Translations under genes and position numbers: made by a program
Part shown: positions 50,458 through 58,653 of the stretch, one piece after another
Position numbering within the stretch: position 1 is the first letter of the stretch
Layout: every line of letters begins with the position of its first letter
The notes under the pieces: model-generated
Databases searched by the model: none
What the model was told of the DNA's origin: nothing
The model's input: the letters and a program-made list of their open reading frames with translations, nothing else
Source: Clostridium sp. CAG:590
Lineage (GTDB): Bacteria > Bacillota > Clostridia > Lachnospirales > Lachnospiraceae
DNA length: 64,000 nt
NCBI GenBank assembly: GCA_000431135.1
Contig: HF987891.1
Coordinates: forward strand, 1 to 64,000
Direction: 5' to 3'

Positions 50458-51573
50458 TTGATAGAAGAGAATATTGATACAAAGATAGTGGATGTGACAA
50501 CATGTGAGAATGACCGGGAGATGCTGGATCGCTCCTTATATGGAGCGGCACAATGTTTAAGAGCCGGAGGACTGGTTGCATTTCCAACAGAAACGGTATA
50601 CGGTTTAGGTGCCGATGCACTGAATGAGATGGCAGCAAAGAGAATTTATGCTGCAAAAGGAAGACCGTCAGATAATCCATTGATCGTACACATTGCAGGG
50701 GTGCAGGATCTGGAGGTGCTTGGATATCCGAATGAGAAAGCATATGCGTTAGCGCAAGCTTTTTGGCCGGGACCATTGACAATTATATTGCCTAAGAAAG
50801 ATATTGTACCGCATGGCACGACAGGAGGATTGGATACAGTTGCAATCCGGATGCCTTCCCATCCGGCAGCGCTTTCCCTGATTCGACAGTCTGGCGTATA
50901 TGTGGCAGCTCCAAGTGCGAATACTTCCGGAAGACCATCACCCACAAAGGCAGAGCATGTTATAGAAGATATGAACGGAAAGATAGAATATATTATAGAT
51001 GGCGGACCGGTTGGAATTGGTATTGAATCTACGATCATAGATGTAAGTGGGGATGTTCCGACTATCTTACGCCCGGGCTTTATTACCAAAAAGATGTTAG
51101 AGCAGATTATTGGAGAGGTGATCATAGACCCGGCACTGGAAAAACCAATGGAGAATTGTCATCCGAAGGCACCGGGAATGAAATATACACATTATGCGCC
51201 GAAAGGACAATTAAGTTTGGTAGAGGCAAGACATGTGGAAGAAGACGGAAGCCAACAGGCTGTGATCCGTAAGATCTGTGAGCTTGCAGATGAAAAAAGA
51301 GCAGAGGGATATACGGTGGGAATTATGGCACCGGAAGAGACACTGCCCTGTTATGAAGGACACGCAGATGCGTTAGTGTGCGTGGGCGCACGACATGAAC
51401 GCAATACGGTTGCGGCAGGTTTATATGCAGCGTTGAGAGAATTTGATGCTGCCAATGCAGATTATATATATGCGGAGAGTTTTCGTGGAGATGGACTCTC
51501 GTATGCCATTATGAACCGTCTGTTAAAGGCGGCGGGACAACGGGTCATTCAGGTCGGGGATGATCCTGTATGA
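50458..51573 (+). CDS. sua5: Threonylcarbamoyl-AMP synthase (Sua5/YwlC type)
   Basis: A 371-residue enzyme that makes threonylcarbamoyl-AMP from Thr, bicarbonate and ATP, the first step of the t6A37 tRNA modification. The YrdC domain (~25-215) has LRAGGLVAFPTETVYGLG and KGRPSDNPLIVHI. The longer C-terminal Sua5 domain (~235-371) is present. The start is TTG at 50458 after GAAGGGA. The next ATG (50521) would remove family-conserved residues, so TTG is preferred. rpiB and small genes follow. Confidence 0.93.
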   Translation: MIEENIDTKIVDVTTCENDREMLDRSLYGAAQCLRAGGLVAFPTETVYGLGADALNEMAAKRIYAAKGRPSDNPLIVHIAGVQDLEVLGYPNEKAYALAQAFWPGPLTIILPKKDIVPHGTTGGLDTVAIRMPSHPAALSLIRQSGVYVAAPSANTSGRPSPTKAEHVIEDMNGKIEYIIDGGPVGIGIESTIIDVSGDVPTILRPGFITKKMLEQIIGEVIIDPALEKPMENCHPKAPGMKYTHYAPKGQLSLVEARHVEEDGSQQAVIRKICELADEKRAEGYTVGIMAPEETLPCYEGHADALVCVGARHERNTVAAGLYAALREFDAANADYIYAESFRGDGLSYAIMNRLLKAAGQRVIQVGDDPV

Positions 51574-51624
51574 GAGAAAAAGCCAAATGATGTATGGTTT
51601 GTGGATAGAGAAAGGAGAACCAAA

Positions 51625-52053
51625 ATGATAGCTTTAGGATGTGACCATGGTGGATATGCACTTATGCAGGAGGTTAAGAGACATTTAGAGGAAAGAGGAC
51701 TGGAATATAAGGATTTCGGCTGTTATTCGGAGGAATCCGTTGATTATCCGGTATATGCGAAAAAGGCAGCAGAGGCGGTTGCTAAGGGGGATTGTGAGAA
51801 GGGAATCTTAATATGCGGAACCGGAATTGGAATTTCAATCGCAGCGAATAAGGTAAAGGGAATCCGTGCAGCACTCTGTCATGACTGTTTTAGTGCACAG
51901 GCTACGAGAGAGCACAATAATGCGAATATGCTTGCAATGGGAGCAAGAGTAATTGGTCCGGGACTTGCACTTATGATTGTCGATACATTTTTGGATACAC
52001 CATTTTCAAATGATGAAAGACATGTTCGCCGGATCGGTATGATAGAGGAGTAA
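51625..52053 (+). CDS. rpiB: Ribose-5-phosphate isomerase B (RpiB/LacA family)
   Basis: A 142-residue sugar-phosphate isomerase that interconverts ribose-5-phosphate and ribulose-5-phosphate. It has GCDHGGYAL at the N-terminus (D7, H8), the active-site cysteine in ICGTGIGISIAANK (C64) and REHNNANMLAMG. AAAGGAG (51611-51617) precedes the ATG. Placement after sua5 is common in Firmicutes. It complements the split transketolase at 61 kb in the pentose pathway. Confidence 0.95.
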   Translation: MIALGCDHGGYALMQEVKRHLEERGLEYKDFGCYSEESVDYPVYAKKAAEAVAKGDCEKGILICGTGIGISIAANKVKGIRAALCHDCFSAQATREHNNANMLAMGARVIGPGLALMIVDTFLDTPFSNDERHVRRIGMIEE

Positions 52054-52058
52054 TTTCT

Positions 52059-52268
52059 ATGAAGATGTTAGCATTGATCAGCCAGCTTGCAATTGCAATG
52101 CTTACAGCAATCTTAATCAGTGGCGGGATTGGTTACGCAATCGATGCCCATTTCCACACGAATTGTTTTGTATTTTTTCTGATATTAGGAGTGGCAGGCG
52201 GATATAAGGCCTGCTACAACATTATCTGTAAATTTTTAGGAAAGAAGAGTCTGTTTCATGACAAATAG
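52059..52268 (+). CDS. AtpZ/AtpI-like small membrane protein
   Basis: A 69-residue protein with two membrane helices. SGGIGYAIDAHFHTNCFVFF and the LGVAGGYKA segment match the AtpZ/AtpI pattern (GYxxDxxxxTxPxxxxxGxxxGxxxG). Such proteins usually precede ATP synthase genes and may help Mg2+ supply or c-ring assembly. No atp genes are present here. It overlaps the next gene by 11 nt. Confidence 0.6.
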   Translation: MKMLALISQLAIAMLTAILISGGIGYAIDAHFHTNCFVFFLILGVAGGYKACYNIICKFLGKKSLFHDK

Positions 52269-52515
52269 TTCAAGATATTTTTGCAATAAGGAATGTGAAT
52301 ATTTTCCGTGCCATCCGGGGGCAGATCCGGAGCACTTCAACTGTTTGTTCTGTTATTGTCCGATGAATCCTTTTCCGGACTGTTTGGGACATCCGGAATA
52401 TATCGTCTTAGCAGATGGAAGCAAGATAAAAGATTGTACGAATTGTCTGTTTCCACATGATCCGGATCATTATGATCAGATTATGCAGTTTTTACGGGAC
52501 GATCATACGATTTGA
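52258..52515 (+). CDS. Cysteine-rich small domain protein
   Basis: An 85-residue protein with Cys in the pattern FCNKECEYFPCH ... CLFCYCPMNPFPDC ... DCTNCLFPHDPDHYD. This matches the 'cysteine-rich small domain' (PF04071-like) family, which is sometimes fused to cobalamin-salvage enzymes. Metal (probably zinc) binding is likely. The start ATG lies inside the end of the preceding gene (ATGACAAATAG), implying coupled translation. No clear partner is encoded nearby. Confidence 0.82.
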   Translation: MTNSSRYFCNKECEYFPCHPGADPEHFNCLFCYCPMNPFPDCLGHPEYIVLADGSKIKDCTNCLFPHDPDHYDQIMQFLRDDHTI

Positions 52516-52601
52516 CTGGATATATGTCTCGTTTGTGTAATCTGATTTTCTTATCAAAGTCTGTTTTTTTCATTTTTATTTTCAAAAAACCATCATCCGT
52601 A

Positions 52602-52802
52602 TTGTAACAAAAATGTAATATTTTCGACTCGTTTTCTTTACGAAATATGCGGAAAATAGCTGAAAAATGCCGATCTGCTCACGGATAGGTTGACATAATC
52701 AGAAAATAGGGTTGACATAACGATAAAATTATGTAATAATTGTTACAAAATTGTTACAAACTATTTGCAAAAATTAATTCTTGCTGAATATAATTGTAAC
52801 AA
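52602..52802 (+). promoter_or_regulatory. Four TTGTnACAA motifs and two promoters before the SleB-like gene
   Basis: The near-palindromic 9-mer TTGTTACAA/TTGTAACAA (each the reverse complement of the other) occurs at 52602, 52740, 52751 and 52794. The middle pair are 11 nt apart, and the last overlaps the -10 box of TTGCAA (52765-52770) / 18 nt / TATAAT (52789-52794). A second promoter TTGACA (52712-52717) / 17 nt / AATAAT (52735-52740) lies upstream, with a repeat of GTTGACATAA at 52689 and 52711. Regulated expression is likely; the regulator is unknown. Confidence 0.5.
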
Positions 52803-52839
52803 ATATTAAGTAAAGGAGACGGAGTAATCCGGAGGAATT

Positions 52840-53355
52840 ATGAGTTTTAAAAAATTAGTAACCGTAATTGCAGCGGCATTTGCATTATGTATTTTATTTC
52901 AATTACCGTGTCAGGCTGCAACCAAAGCTACTACCAAAGAAAAAAAGGTAAATGAATATACAAAAAGCGAACTGCGGTATATGACGGGCATTATCTATTG
53001 CGAAGCAAGAGGCGAGTGTTACGCAGGACAGAAAGCAGTTGGTATTGTTGTAATGAACCGTAAGAGAAGTGATGAGTTCCCGGATAGTGTGAAAGAAGTT
53101 ATATACCAGAGAGGACAGTTTTCACCGGTGCGGAATGGCAGCATGAGCAAGGCATTGCGTTTGTATGACAAACAGAACAAATCAGGCAAGATGACGAAGA
53201 CTATGAAGACTTGCCGTAAGGCAGCAATTGAGGCATTGAAAGGTTCTACGACAGTGAAAGTCAAAGGGAAGAAAAAAGAAATGAAGAAATATCTGTTCTT
53301 TTCGCAAAGAATCAGCAATGCGAAATATACATTAGGAGGACATCAGTTCAAATAA
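52840..53355 (+). CDS. Secreted SleB-like cell-wall hydrolase
   Basis: A 171-residue exported protein. A signal peptide (1-~26, ending QAA) precedes a hydrolase-2 (SleB/CwlJ-type) domain: GIIYCEARGECYAGQKAVG, the catalytic Glu in CEARGE, AVGIVVMNR, and QFSPV. A C-terminal K-rich segment may interact with the wall. SleB is a spore cortex-lytic transglycosylase, but single-domain homologues occur in vegetative cells. The promoter here looks like sigma-A. GGAGG precedes the ATG. Confidence 0.85.
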   Translation: MSFKKLVTVIAAAFALCILFQLPCQAATKATTKEKKVNEYTKSELRYMTGIIYCEARGECYAGQKAVGIVVMNRKRSDEFPDSVKEVIYQRGQFSPVRNGSMSKALRLYDKQNKSGKMTKTMKTCRKAAIEALKGSTTVKVKGKKKEMKKYLFFSQRISNAKYTLGGHQFK

Positions 53356-53368
53356 AATGTGTGTGCAA

Positions 53369-53418
53369 AAGAGACGGAGTTTTAACGATCCTATTCGTTA
53401 AGACTCCGTCTCTTTTCT
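53369..53418 (+). terminator. Terminator of the SleB-like gene
   Basis: AAAGAGACGGAGT (53369-53381) pairs with ACTCCGTCTCTTT, extended by an inner TTAACG/CGTTAA stem, then TTTT. The long stem has T on both ends and may act in both directions. Confidence 0.9.
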
Positions 53419-53478
53419 ACGTTCTAATGGCGTGTGGACATTCATATAGTAGAGAGAAGAGTTTGTAGAGGAGGTACC

Positions 53479-53901
53479 ATGAGGAAACGGCTTCGTTTTG
53501 TATCGATTGCAGTGTTTGGATTCTGTTTTTTAGTGGCTGTGCTTACCGGCTGTCAAATGGTGAAAAGTGATTCCGGAAAAATAAAGGATTTAGATTATAC
53601 GGTATGTGATGAGAGTAAACTTCCGGAAGAATTGAATAAAATCATAGAAGATAAGAGAAAGGAACCATTTAAACTGACCTATCGGACAAAAGATTATCTG
53701 TATATCGTGGTGGGGTATGGAGCACAGGACCGGACAGATCTGCAGGTTGTAATGACGGATTTATATCTGACCCCAAATGCCATCTATGTCAATACAGATC
53801 TGACCTCGAAAGAGCGTACAACCTTGGACGGCCAGAAAGTGACATACCCATATATTGCGGTCAAATGTGAACTTTATGATGTGCAGGTCAATTTTCAATA
53901 A
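53479..53901 (+). CDS. Lipoprotein with PrcB-like C-terminal domain
   Basis: A 140-residue lipoprotein. The signal peptide ends in the lipobox LTGC (~residues 22-25), so it is anchored outside the membrane. The rest (YIVVGYGAQDRTDLQVVMTDLYLTPNAIYVNTDL in parts) matches the PrcB C-terminal domain, named for an inhibitor of a Treponema protease complex. AGGAGG precedes the ATG; the frame also runs open from 53434. A link to protease control is suggested only by the family. Confidence 0.78.
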   Translation: MRKRLRFVSIAVFGFCFLVAVLTGCQMVKSDSGKIKDLDYTVCDESKLPEELNKIIEDKRKEPFKLTYRTKDYLYIVVGYGAQDRTDLQVVMTDLYLTPNAIYVNTDLTSKERTTLDGQKVTYPYIAVKCELYDVQVNFQ

Positions 53902-53931
53902 GAAGAACAGAATTTGCATTTCAGATAATCG

Positions 53932-53960
53932 GCATATTTTACATTGTGTGAACATATAAT
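53932..53960 (+). promoter_or_regulatory. Putative sigma-E-like promoter of the SipL-like gene
   Basis: GCATATT (53932-53938), 14 nt, CATATAAT (53953-53960), 43 nt before the start at 54003. It fits the mother-cell sigma-E pattern and the spore-coat role of the gene. Confidence 0.5.
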
Positions 53961-54002
53961 GGGAAATAGAGGATGTAATGCATACAAATAATAGGAGGGT
54001 AT

Positions 54003-55556
54003 ATGGAATTCAATAAGAAAGAAATTGAGAACTATGCATGGAAAACAAAGAATATCATGCAATTTACAATAGATGATGCGATCAATATTCCGGAGAACCT
54101 GTTGGATGTGGAGCGATTGGTTCTGGTAAAGGGGAATGTAGTTGTCGAAGAGACACAGGCAATGGTTGACCGTTTTCAGGTGAAAGGAATGTTACACTAT
54201 CAGATCCTATATAGTGGAAATAAGGAAAGCAGTGTGTTTGACAGCTTAGACGGAAAGGTACCATTTATTGAATATATTAATGCAGATGGAACGAAAGAGA
54301 CGGATTACATAGAAGTGCACGCCTGTTTAAATGATCTGACGGTTACGATGCTGCACTCCCGGAAAATTAACTTAAAAGCATTGATCGGTCTGGACTATCA
54401 GGTGAAAGAGAAAGAGCAGTTTGAGGCTGTATGCGAAGTGTCTGATGAGGACGGAACGGAAGTTCTAAGCAAAAATTATTCGATGATGTGCCTGCATTTA
54501 CAGGAGACAAAAAAGGCACAAGTGTCAGAAACGGTAGAAATTCCGGCGAATAAACCGGATATATATCAGGTTATCTGGAAGAGTCTTTCGGTAACAGGAG
54601 TTCAGATGAAATCAGCAGACGGATATGTGTTAGCGAGTGGTAATCTGAATCTGTTCCTTATATACACTGCAGAGGAGGAAGAAATGCCGATACAGTATTT
54701 TACGGTGGAGGTACCATTTGAACAACGGATAGAGGCTCCGTTAGCAAATGAGGATATGATTTCGGGAAGTGTGTTAAGTCTGGATCAATATCATATTACG
54801 GTTATGCAGGATGAACGGGGACATGACAGAGTCGTTGAGTTAAATACAGAATTTACGGTGGAATTGAAGCTATATGGCACAGAAGATCTGCAACTGGTAA
54901 GGGATGCATATTCCACCCGGGTGGACATTACGCCTCAGTATCGGAGTTTTGTTTTACAACATTTGCTTGTACGTAATTGTGCAAAAGCAAAAGTGTCGGA
55001 TACATTGACAATGCCCAAACAACAGAGCATTTTACAGATCTGTAATGTGGAAGGATCGGTATCTGTTGATGAAACACAGCCAACGGCAAAGGGTATTATG
55101 GTAGAAGGTGTGGTTGGAACGCAGATCACATATCTGAACAAGGCTGAAAATGGAATGTTATCTTCAGTTAATTTTGATATTCCATTCTCTTATGAGATTG
55201 AAGTGCAGGGGATGGGAGAGGGGGTTACCTATTCCATTATGCCATTCTTAGATCAGATTCATGCTATACAGATGGGAGAAAATGAGATCGAGGTAAAGGC
55301 AGAGGTGTCTCTTGAGGTGCTGGCATTTACCAACGAACGTGCCAGAGCAGTGCTGGATCTTCAGGTGCAGCCGATTGATCAGAAAAGAAAAAGAGAACTG
55401 CCAAGCGTGACGGGATATGTTGTGAAAAAAGAAGATACACTGTGGAGTATTGCCAAGAATTATTATACAACGATTGAGAACATAAAAGCATATAATGAAT
55501 TGGAATCGGATACATTAGAACCGGGAGAGAGACTCGTAATCCTAAAAGATGCATAA
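54003..55556 (+). CDS. SPOCS/LysM spore-coat morphogenesis protein (SipL-like)
   Basis: A 517-residue protein with repeated SPOCS (DUF3794) domains across ~30-460. The motif family is GxVxVExTQ-type beta segments, for example VLVKGNVVVEETQ and VQVKGMLHYQILY, repeated near 180 and 320. It ends in a LysM domain (~470-517: YVVKKEDTLWSIAKNYYTT ... GERLVIL). C. difficile SipL has three SPOCS domains and a LysM and binds SpoIVA to attach the coat. The match supports the same role. A sigma-E-like promoter precedes it. No SpoIVA gene is in the window. Confidence 0.85.
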   Translation: MEFNKKEIENYAWKTKNIMQFTIDDAINIPENLLDVERLVLVKGNVVVEETQAMVDRFQVKGMLHYQILYSGNKESSVFDSLDGKVPFIEYINADGTKETDYIEVHACLNDLTVTMLHSRKINLKALIGLDYQVKEKEQFEAVCEVSDEDGTEVLSKNYSMMCLHLQETKKAQVSETVEIPANKPDIYQVIWKSLSVTGVQMKSADGYVLASGNLNLFLIYTAEEEEMPIQYFTVEVPFEQRIEAPLANEDMISGSVLSLDQYHITVMQDERGHDRVVELNTEFTVELKLYGTEDLQLVRDAYSTRVDITPQYRSFVLQHLLVRNCAKAKVSDTLTMPKQQSILQICNVEGSVSVDETQPTAKGIMVEGVVGTQITYLNKAENGMLSSVNFDIPFSYEIEVQGMGEGVTYSIMPFLDQIHAIQMGENEIEVKAEVSLEVLAFTNERARAVLDLQVQPIDQKRKRELPSVTGYVVKKEDTLWSIAKNYYTTIENIKAYNELESDTLEPGERLVILKDA

Positions 55557-55572
55557 AGATATACCGGCATGG

Positions 55573-56655
55573 TTACAGAATGGATACAATCTGTAATTCC
55601 GGGTGGAAAGATAGATCCACATATTCACCATTTACAAGCAGGCCGGGGCGGGAAGCCCTGGTCTTGTTCGTTAGGATGATCTCCCCCTGACGACCATCGT
55701 TGAGCAATACGGTATTATGGAGATAAGTGTCAGAGATACCCTGTAAAAAAGGAACAAGATATTTGGGATCGTAAAGGACATAACCATCGTCCTCGTACAT
55801 CCGAATCACATCAAATGGGCAGATTCCCTGATGATAACAGCGGTTAGCAGTCATGGCCTCATAAATGTCCACAATGGTGATGAGTTTGGCAAGTTCATTG
55901 ATCTTAGGACCTTTCAGACCGATTGGATAGCCACTGCCATCGCATTTTTCATGGTGCATTAGTGCAACCTGGGCAATATTTTCATCTACTTTTTTGGATT
56001 GCAATAAGCGATAGCCCTTATAAGGATGCTGCTTAATGATGTCAAATTCTTCTTTGGTCAGACGACCCGGTTTTTTGATGATTTCTGCGGGAATCAAAAC
56101 CTTGCCGATATCATGCAGCAGACCGGCGACCGTTAAGATCTTCAGTTGGTCTTCGTCGTAATGCAGCCAGCGCCCGAATATGTTCGCCAGCAGGGCAACA
56201 TTTAGAGAATGGGCATACGTTGCATCATCAAAATAACGGATATTGCTCAAAATATCCATTAATTCATATGTATTTGTCTGACCTTCCATGATCTCTTCCG
56301 CAGACCGAAACATATCATCTAAGTTGATGTCTACATTGCGTCGGGCAATATCATTTAACTGCGTCTGGAATGTTTCGGTTGTTTCATGGAAAGATTGCTC
56401 GAATTTCTTGAAATGCTCGCTTTGGCGCAATTTCTCTGAGTGGGTAGGCACGGAAATCGGTTCAGAAACGGTCTTGACAGATGCATCTTTACCATAAACG
56501 GCAATGGAAACAATGGAAGAATAACGAAGGATATTCATTACTTCGTTGTTGATCACCGTACCCTTTGGAATGAGGAGTTGTTCGCCTTTGTACACGTCTT
56601 CGGCAATGGTCATTCCGAGCGAAACGCGATGCATCATGATCTGAACGATATTCAT
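55573..56655 (-). CDS. HD-GYP domain protein with N-terminal DUF3391-like region
   Basis: A 360-residue c-di-GMP phosphodiesterase candidate. The N-terminal ~120 residues hold a small beta-rich region (GMTIAEDVYKGEQLLIPKGTVI) common in clostridial HD-GYP proteins. The HD-GYP core (~135-320) has GLLHDIGK, LLQSKKVDENIAQVALMHHEK and CDGSGYPIGL, with all catalytic HD and GYP residues visible. The first M in the frame comes from a TTG at 56661; GGAGGG 8 nt upstream favours the ATG at 56655. It is convergent with the SipL-like gene. Confidence 0.9.
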   Translation of the reverse strand: MNIVQIMMHRVSLGMTIAEDVYKGEQLLIPKGTVINNEVMNILRYSSIVSIAVYGKDASVKTVSEPISVPTHSEKLRQSEHFKKFEQSFHETTETFQTQLNDIARRNVDINLDDMFRSAEEIMEGQTNTYELMDILSNIRYFDDATYAHSLNVALLANIFGRWLHYDEDQLKILTVAGLLHDIGKVLIPAEIIKKPGRLTKEEFDIIKQHPYKGYRLLQSKKVDENIAQVALMHHEKCDGSGYPIGLKGPKINELAKLITIVDIYEAMTANRCYHQGICPFDVIRMYEDDGYVLYDPKYLVPFLQGISDTYLHNTVLLNDGRQGEIILTNKTRASRPGLLVNGEYVDLSFHPELQIVSIL

Positions 56656-56732
56656 AGACAACCCTCCTCTGCTAATTATTGATTAAACTTATCAATATTA
56701 TAAAAAAATGGGGGTGTAAAGTCAATCAGTTC

Positions 56733-56761
56733 TTGACCTGTAGGAATATATGGAGTATGAT
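56733..56761 (+). promoter_or_regulatory. Sigma-A promoter of the metK leader
   Basis: TTGACC (56733-56738), 17 nt, TATGAT (56756-56761), about 40 nt before the SAM-I riboswitch. Confidence 0.65.
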
Positions 56762-56797
56762 AGACAAGTATCGCAGATACAGTTAATTGCAAAAGAA

Positions 56798-56964
56798 CTT
56801 CTCTTATTCAGAGTGGTGGAGTCAGAAGGGACTACGAAGCCACGGCAACCCCATTGTTATTTGGAAGGTGCCGGCCTGAAGCGAGTTGAGATACTCGGTC
56901 AATAAGAGGATTTGGATATAGTGAGCACATAAACTTCAAATCCTCGTGGATTTGGAGTTTTTTT
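56798..56964 (+). promoter_or_regulatory. SAM-I (S-box) riboswitch with terminator
   Basis: The aptamer runs from ~56800 to 56910. P1 is formed by CTCTTATT (56801-56808) and AATAAGAG (56901-56908). The conserved CAGAGTGGTGGAG, GAAGCCACGGCAACC and GGTGCCGGCCTGAAGC segments are present. The expression platform is a terminator, AAACTTCAAATCC (56931-56943) and GGATTTGGAGTTT (56948-56960), then seven T. High SAM would favour termination before metK. The distance to metK (about 360 nt beyond the terminator) is unusually large. Confidence 0.92.
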
Positions 56965-56971
56965 GTAGGGT

Positions 56972-57094
56972 AATCTTATAAGAAATGCAAAGCATTTCTT
57001 ATAGATCGAAAAATATACTTGCAGAGGGCAAGCTTGCTTGCATCCTGCAAGTGTACTTTTTTGATCTGTAGGATGTTTCATCCGTTATAAGATT
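56972..57094 (+). repeat. Cloverleaf-like palindromic element
   Basis: Outer arms AATCTTATAA (56972-56981) and TTATAAGATT (57085-57094) enclose three hairpins. The first, TATAAGAAATGC/GCATTTCTTATA (56977-57003), is a 12-bp perfect stem with loop AAA. The second is a long GATC...ACTTGCAG/CTGCAAGT...GATC stem (57004-57066) with an inner GCAAGC/GCTTGC (57028-57041). The third is GGATG/CATCC (57071-57083). The first arm competes with the outer stem for the same bases. It may be a structured leader RNA or a miniature mobile element. Confidence 0.65.
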
Positions 57095-57172
57095 GTCCGG
57101 AAAAGGAACCGCATAATCCAAGGTCAAGGATTATGAAGGAGATGTAGCGAACGCACAACACTGAGTAAGCTC

Positions 57173-57286
57173 TGCTTACGAAGTGGATGCCTGCTTACGA
57201 AGTGAACGTTTGCTTACGAAGTGAACGTCTGCTTACGAAGTGGATGCTTGCTTACGAAGTGAACATTCCCTCACGCAGTGTCTGTG
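57173..57286 (+). repeat. 19-bp tandem repeat in the metK leader
   Basis: Five units of the form TGCTTACGAAGTGnAnnnn start at 57173, 57192, 57211, 57230 and 57249; a degenerate sixth runs to 57286. An inverted GTAAGC/GCTTAC precedes the first. No spacers separate the units. They lie 42 nt before the metK start and are in the transcribed leader. Confidence 0.9.
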
Positions 57287-57327
57287 CACAAACCCAGTTT
57301 TATTTCAATCAGGAGGAACCATATATT

Positions 57328-58515
57328 ATGGAGAAATTAATTTTTACATCCGAGTCCGTAACCGAAGGACATCCGGATAAGATCTGTGACCAGATCTCAG
57401 ACGCCGTATTAGATGCATTGATGGCACAGGACCCAAACAGCCGTGTCGCTTGTGAGACAGCTATTACAACAGGTCTTGTATTAGTAATGGGAGAGATCTC
57501 TACAAAAGGATATGTAGATATTCAGAAGATCGTTCGTGAGACGATCCGTGAGATCGGTTATGACCGTGCAAAATACGGATTTGACTGTGATACATGCGGT
57601 GTTATCACAGCAATTGATGAGCAGTCAAGCGATATTGCCATGGGTGTAGATAAGGCATTAGAAGCAAAAGAGAATTTAATGAGTGATGAAGATATCGAGG
57701 CAATTGGTGCAGGAGATCAGGGTATGATGTTCGGTTTTGCATCAAATGAGACAGAAGAGTATATGCCATATCCAATCAGTCTTGCACATAAATTAGCAAG
57801 AAAATTGACAGAGGTTCGTAAGAATGGAACACTTCCTTATCTTCGTCCGGATGGAAAAACACAGGTTTCTGTAGAATATGATGAGAATGGTAAGCCGTTC
57901 CGTCTTGAGGCAGTTGTATTGTCAACCCAGCATGACGCAGAGGTATCTCAGGAGCAGATTCATGAGGATATTAAGAAGTATGTATTTGATGAGATCCTTC
58001 CGGCAGATATGGTAGATGAGAACACCAAGTTCTTTATTAATCCAACCGGACGTTTCGTAATCGGTGGCCCGAATGGCGACTCTGGTCTTACCGGACGTAA
58101 GATCATTGTAGACACTTATGGTGGATATGCCCGTCACGGTGGTGGAGCATTTTCCGGTAAGGACTGTACAAAGGTAGACCGTTCCGCTGCATATGCTGCA
58201 AGATATGTTGCAAAGAATATTGTAGCAGCAGGATTAGCTGATAAATGTGAGATTCAGTTGTCTTATGCGATTGGTGTGGCACAGCCAACTTCTGTTCGTG
58301 TAGATACATTTGGAACAAGCAAACTGACAGAGGAAGAGTTGGTAGGCATTGTACGGAAACATTTTGATCTCCGCCCGGCAGGCATTATCAAGATGTTAGA
58401 TCTTCGCCGTCCAATCTACAAACAGACCGCTGCATATGGTCATTTTGGACGTACAGATCTGGATTTGCCATGGGAGAAATTAGACATGGTAGATACATTA
58501 AAGCAGTATGCATAA
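57328..58515 (+). CDS. metK: S-adenosylmethionine synthetase
   Basis: A 396-residue enzyme that makes SAM from methionine and ATP. It has [13 protein letters not shown] near the N-terminus, [12 protein letters not shown] (~125-136), and the P-loop-like [17 protein letters not shown] (~255-271). An in-frame extension to 57187 only reads the 19-bp repeats; AGGAGG at 57311-57316 marks the true start at 57328. Control by the SAM-I riboswitch upstream is feedback by its own product. Terminator at 58580. Confidence 0.98.
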   Translation: MEKLIFTSESVTEGHPDKICDQISDAVLDALMAQDPNSRVACETAITTGLVLVMGEISTKGYVDIQKIVRETIREIGYDRAKYGFDCDTCGVITAIDEQSSDIAMGVDKALEAKENLMSDEDIEAIGAGDQGMMFGFASNETEEYMPYPISLAHKLARKLTEVRKNGTLPYLRPDGKTQVSVEYDENGKPFRLEAVVLSTQHDAEVSQEQIHEDIKKYVFDEILPADMVDENTKFFINPTGRFVIGGPNGDSGLTGRKIIVDTYGGYARHGGGAFSGKDCTKVDRSAAYAARYVAKNIVAAGLADKCEIQLSYAIGVAQPTSVRVDTFGTSKLTEEELVGIVRKHFDLRPAGIIKMLDLRRPIYKQTAAYGHFGRTDLDLPWEKLDMVDTLKQYA

Positions 58516-58579
58516 TACCGGATGTGGTTGTAATCGTACAATAGATATCACAACGTTTTATTGTTGATATTCATAAAAG

Positions 58580-58615
58580 AAAAGGCGTTAAGTAATTAAT
58601 ACTTAGCGCCTTTTT
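58580..58615 (+). terminator. metK terminator
   Basis: AAAAGGCGTTAAGT (58580-58593) pairs with ACTTAGCGCCTTTTT (58601-58615) with one mismatch. The A and T runs could serve both strands. Confidence 0.88.
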
Positions 58616-58653
58616 CTGACATATCCCTATGATCCAAAAATGTCTGATATCTT

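Noticed and set aside
57173..57286. CRISPR array
   Set aside because: The 19-bp units are contiguous with no spacers, and no cas genes are in the window.
57187..57327. N-terminal extension of MetK
   Set aside because: It translates the 19-bp repeats, is absent from MetK proteins, and AGGAGG precedes the ATG at 57328.
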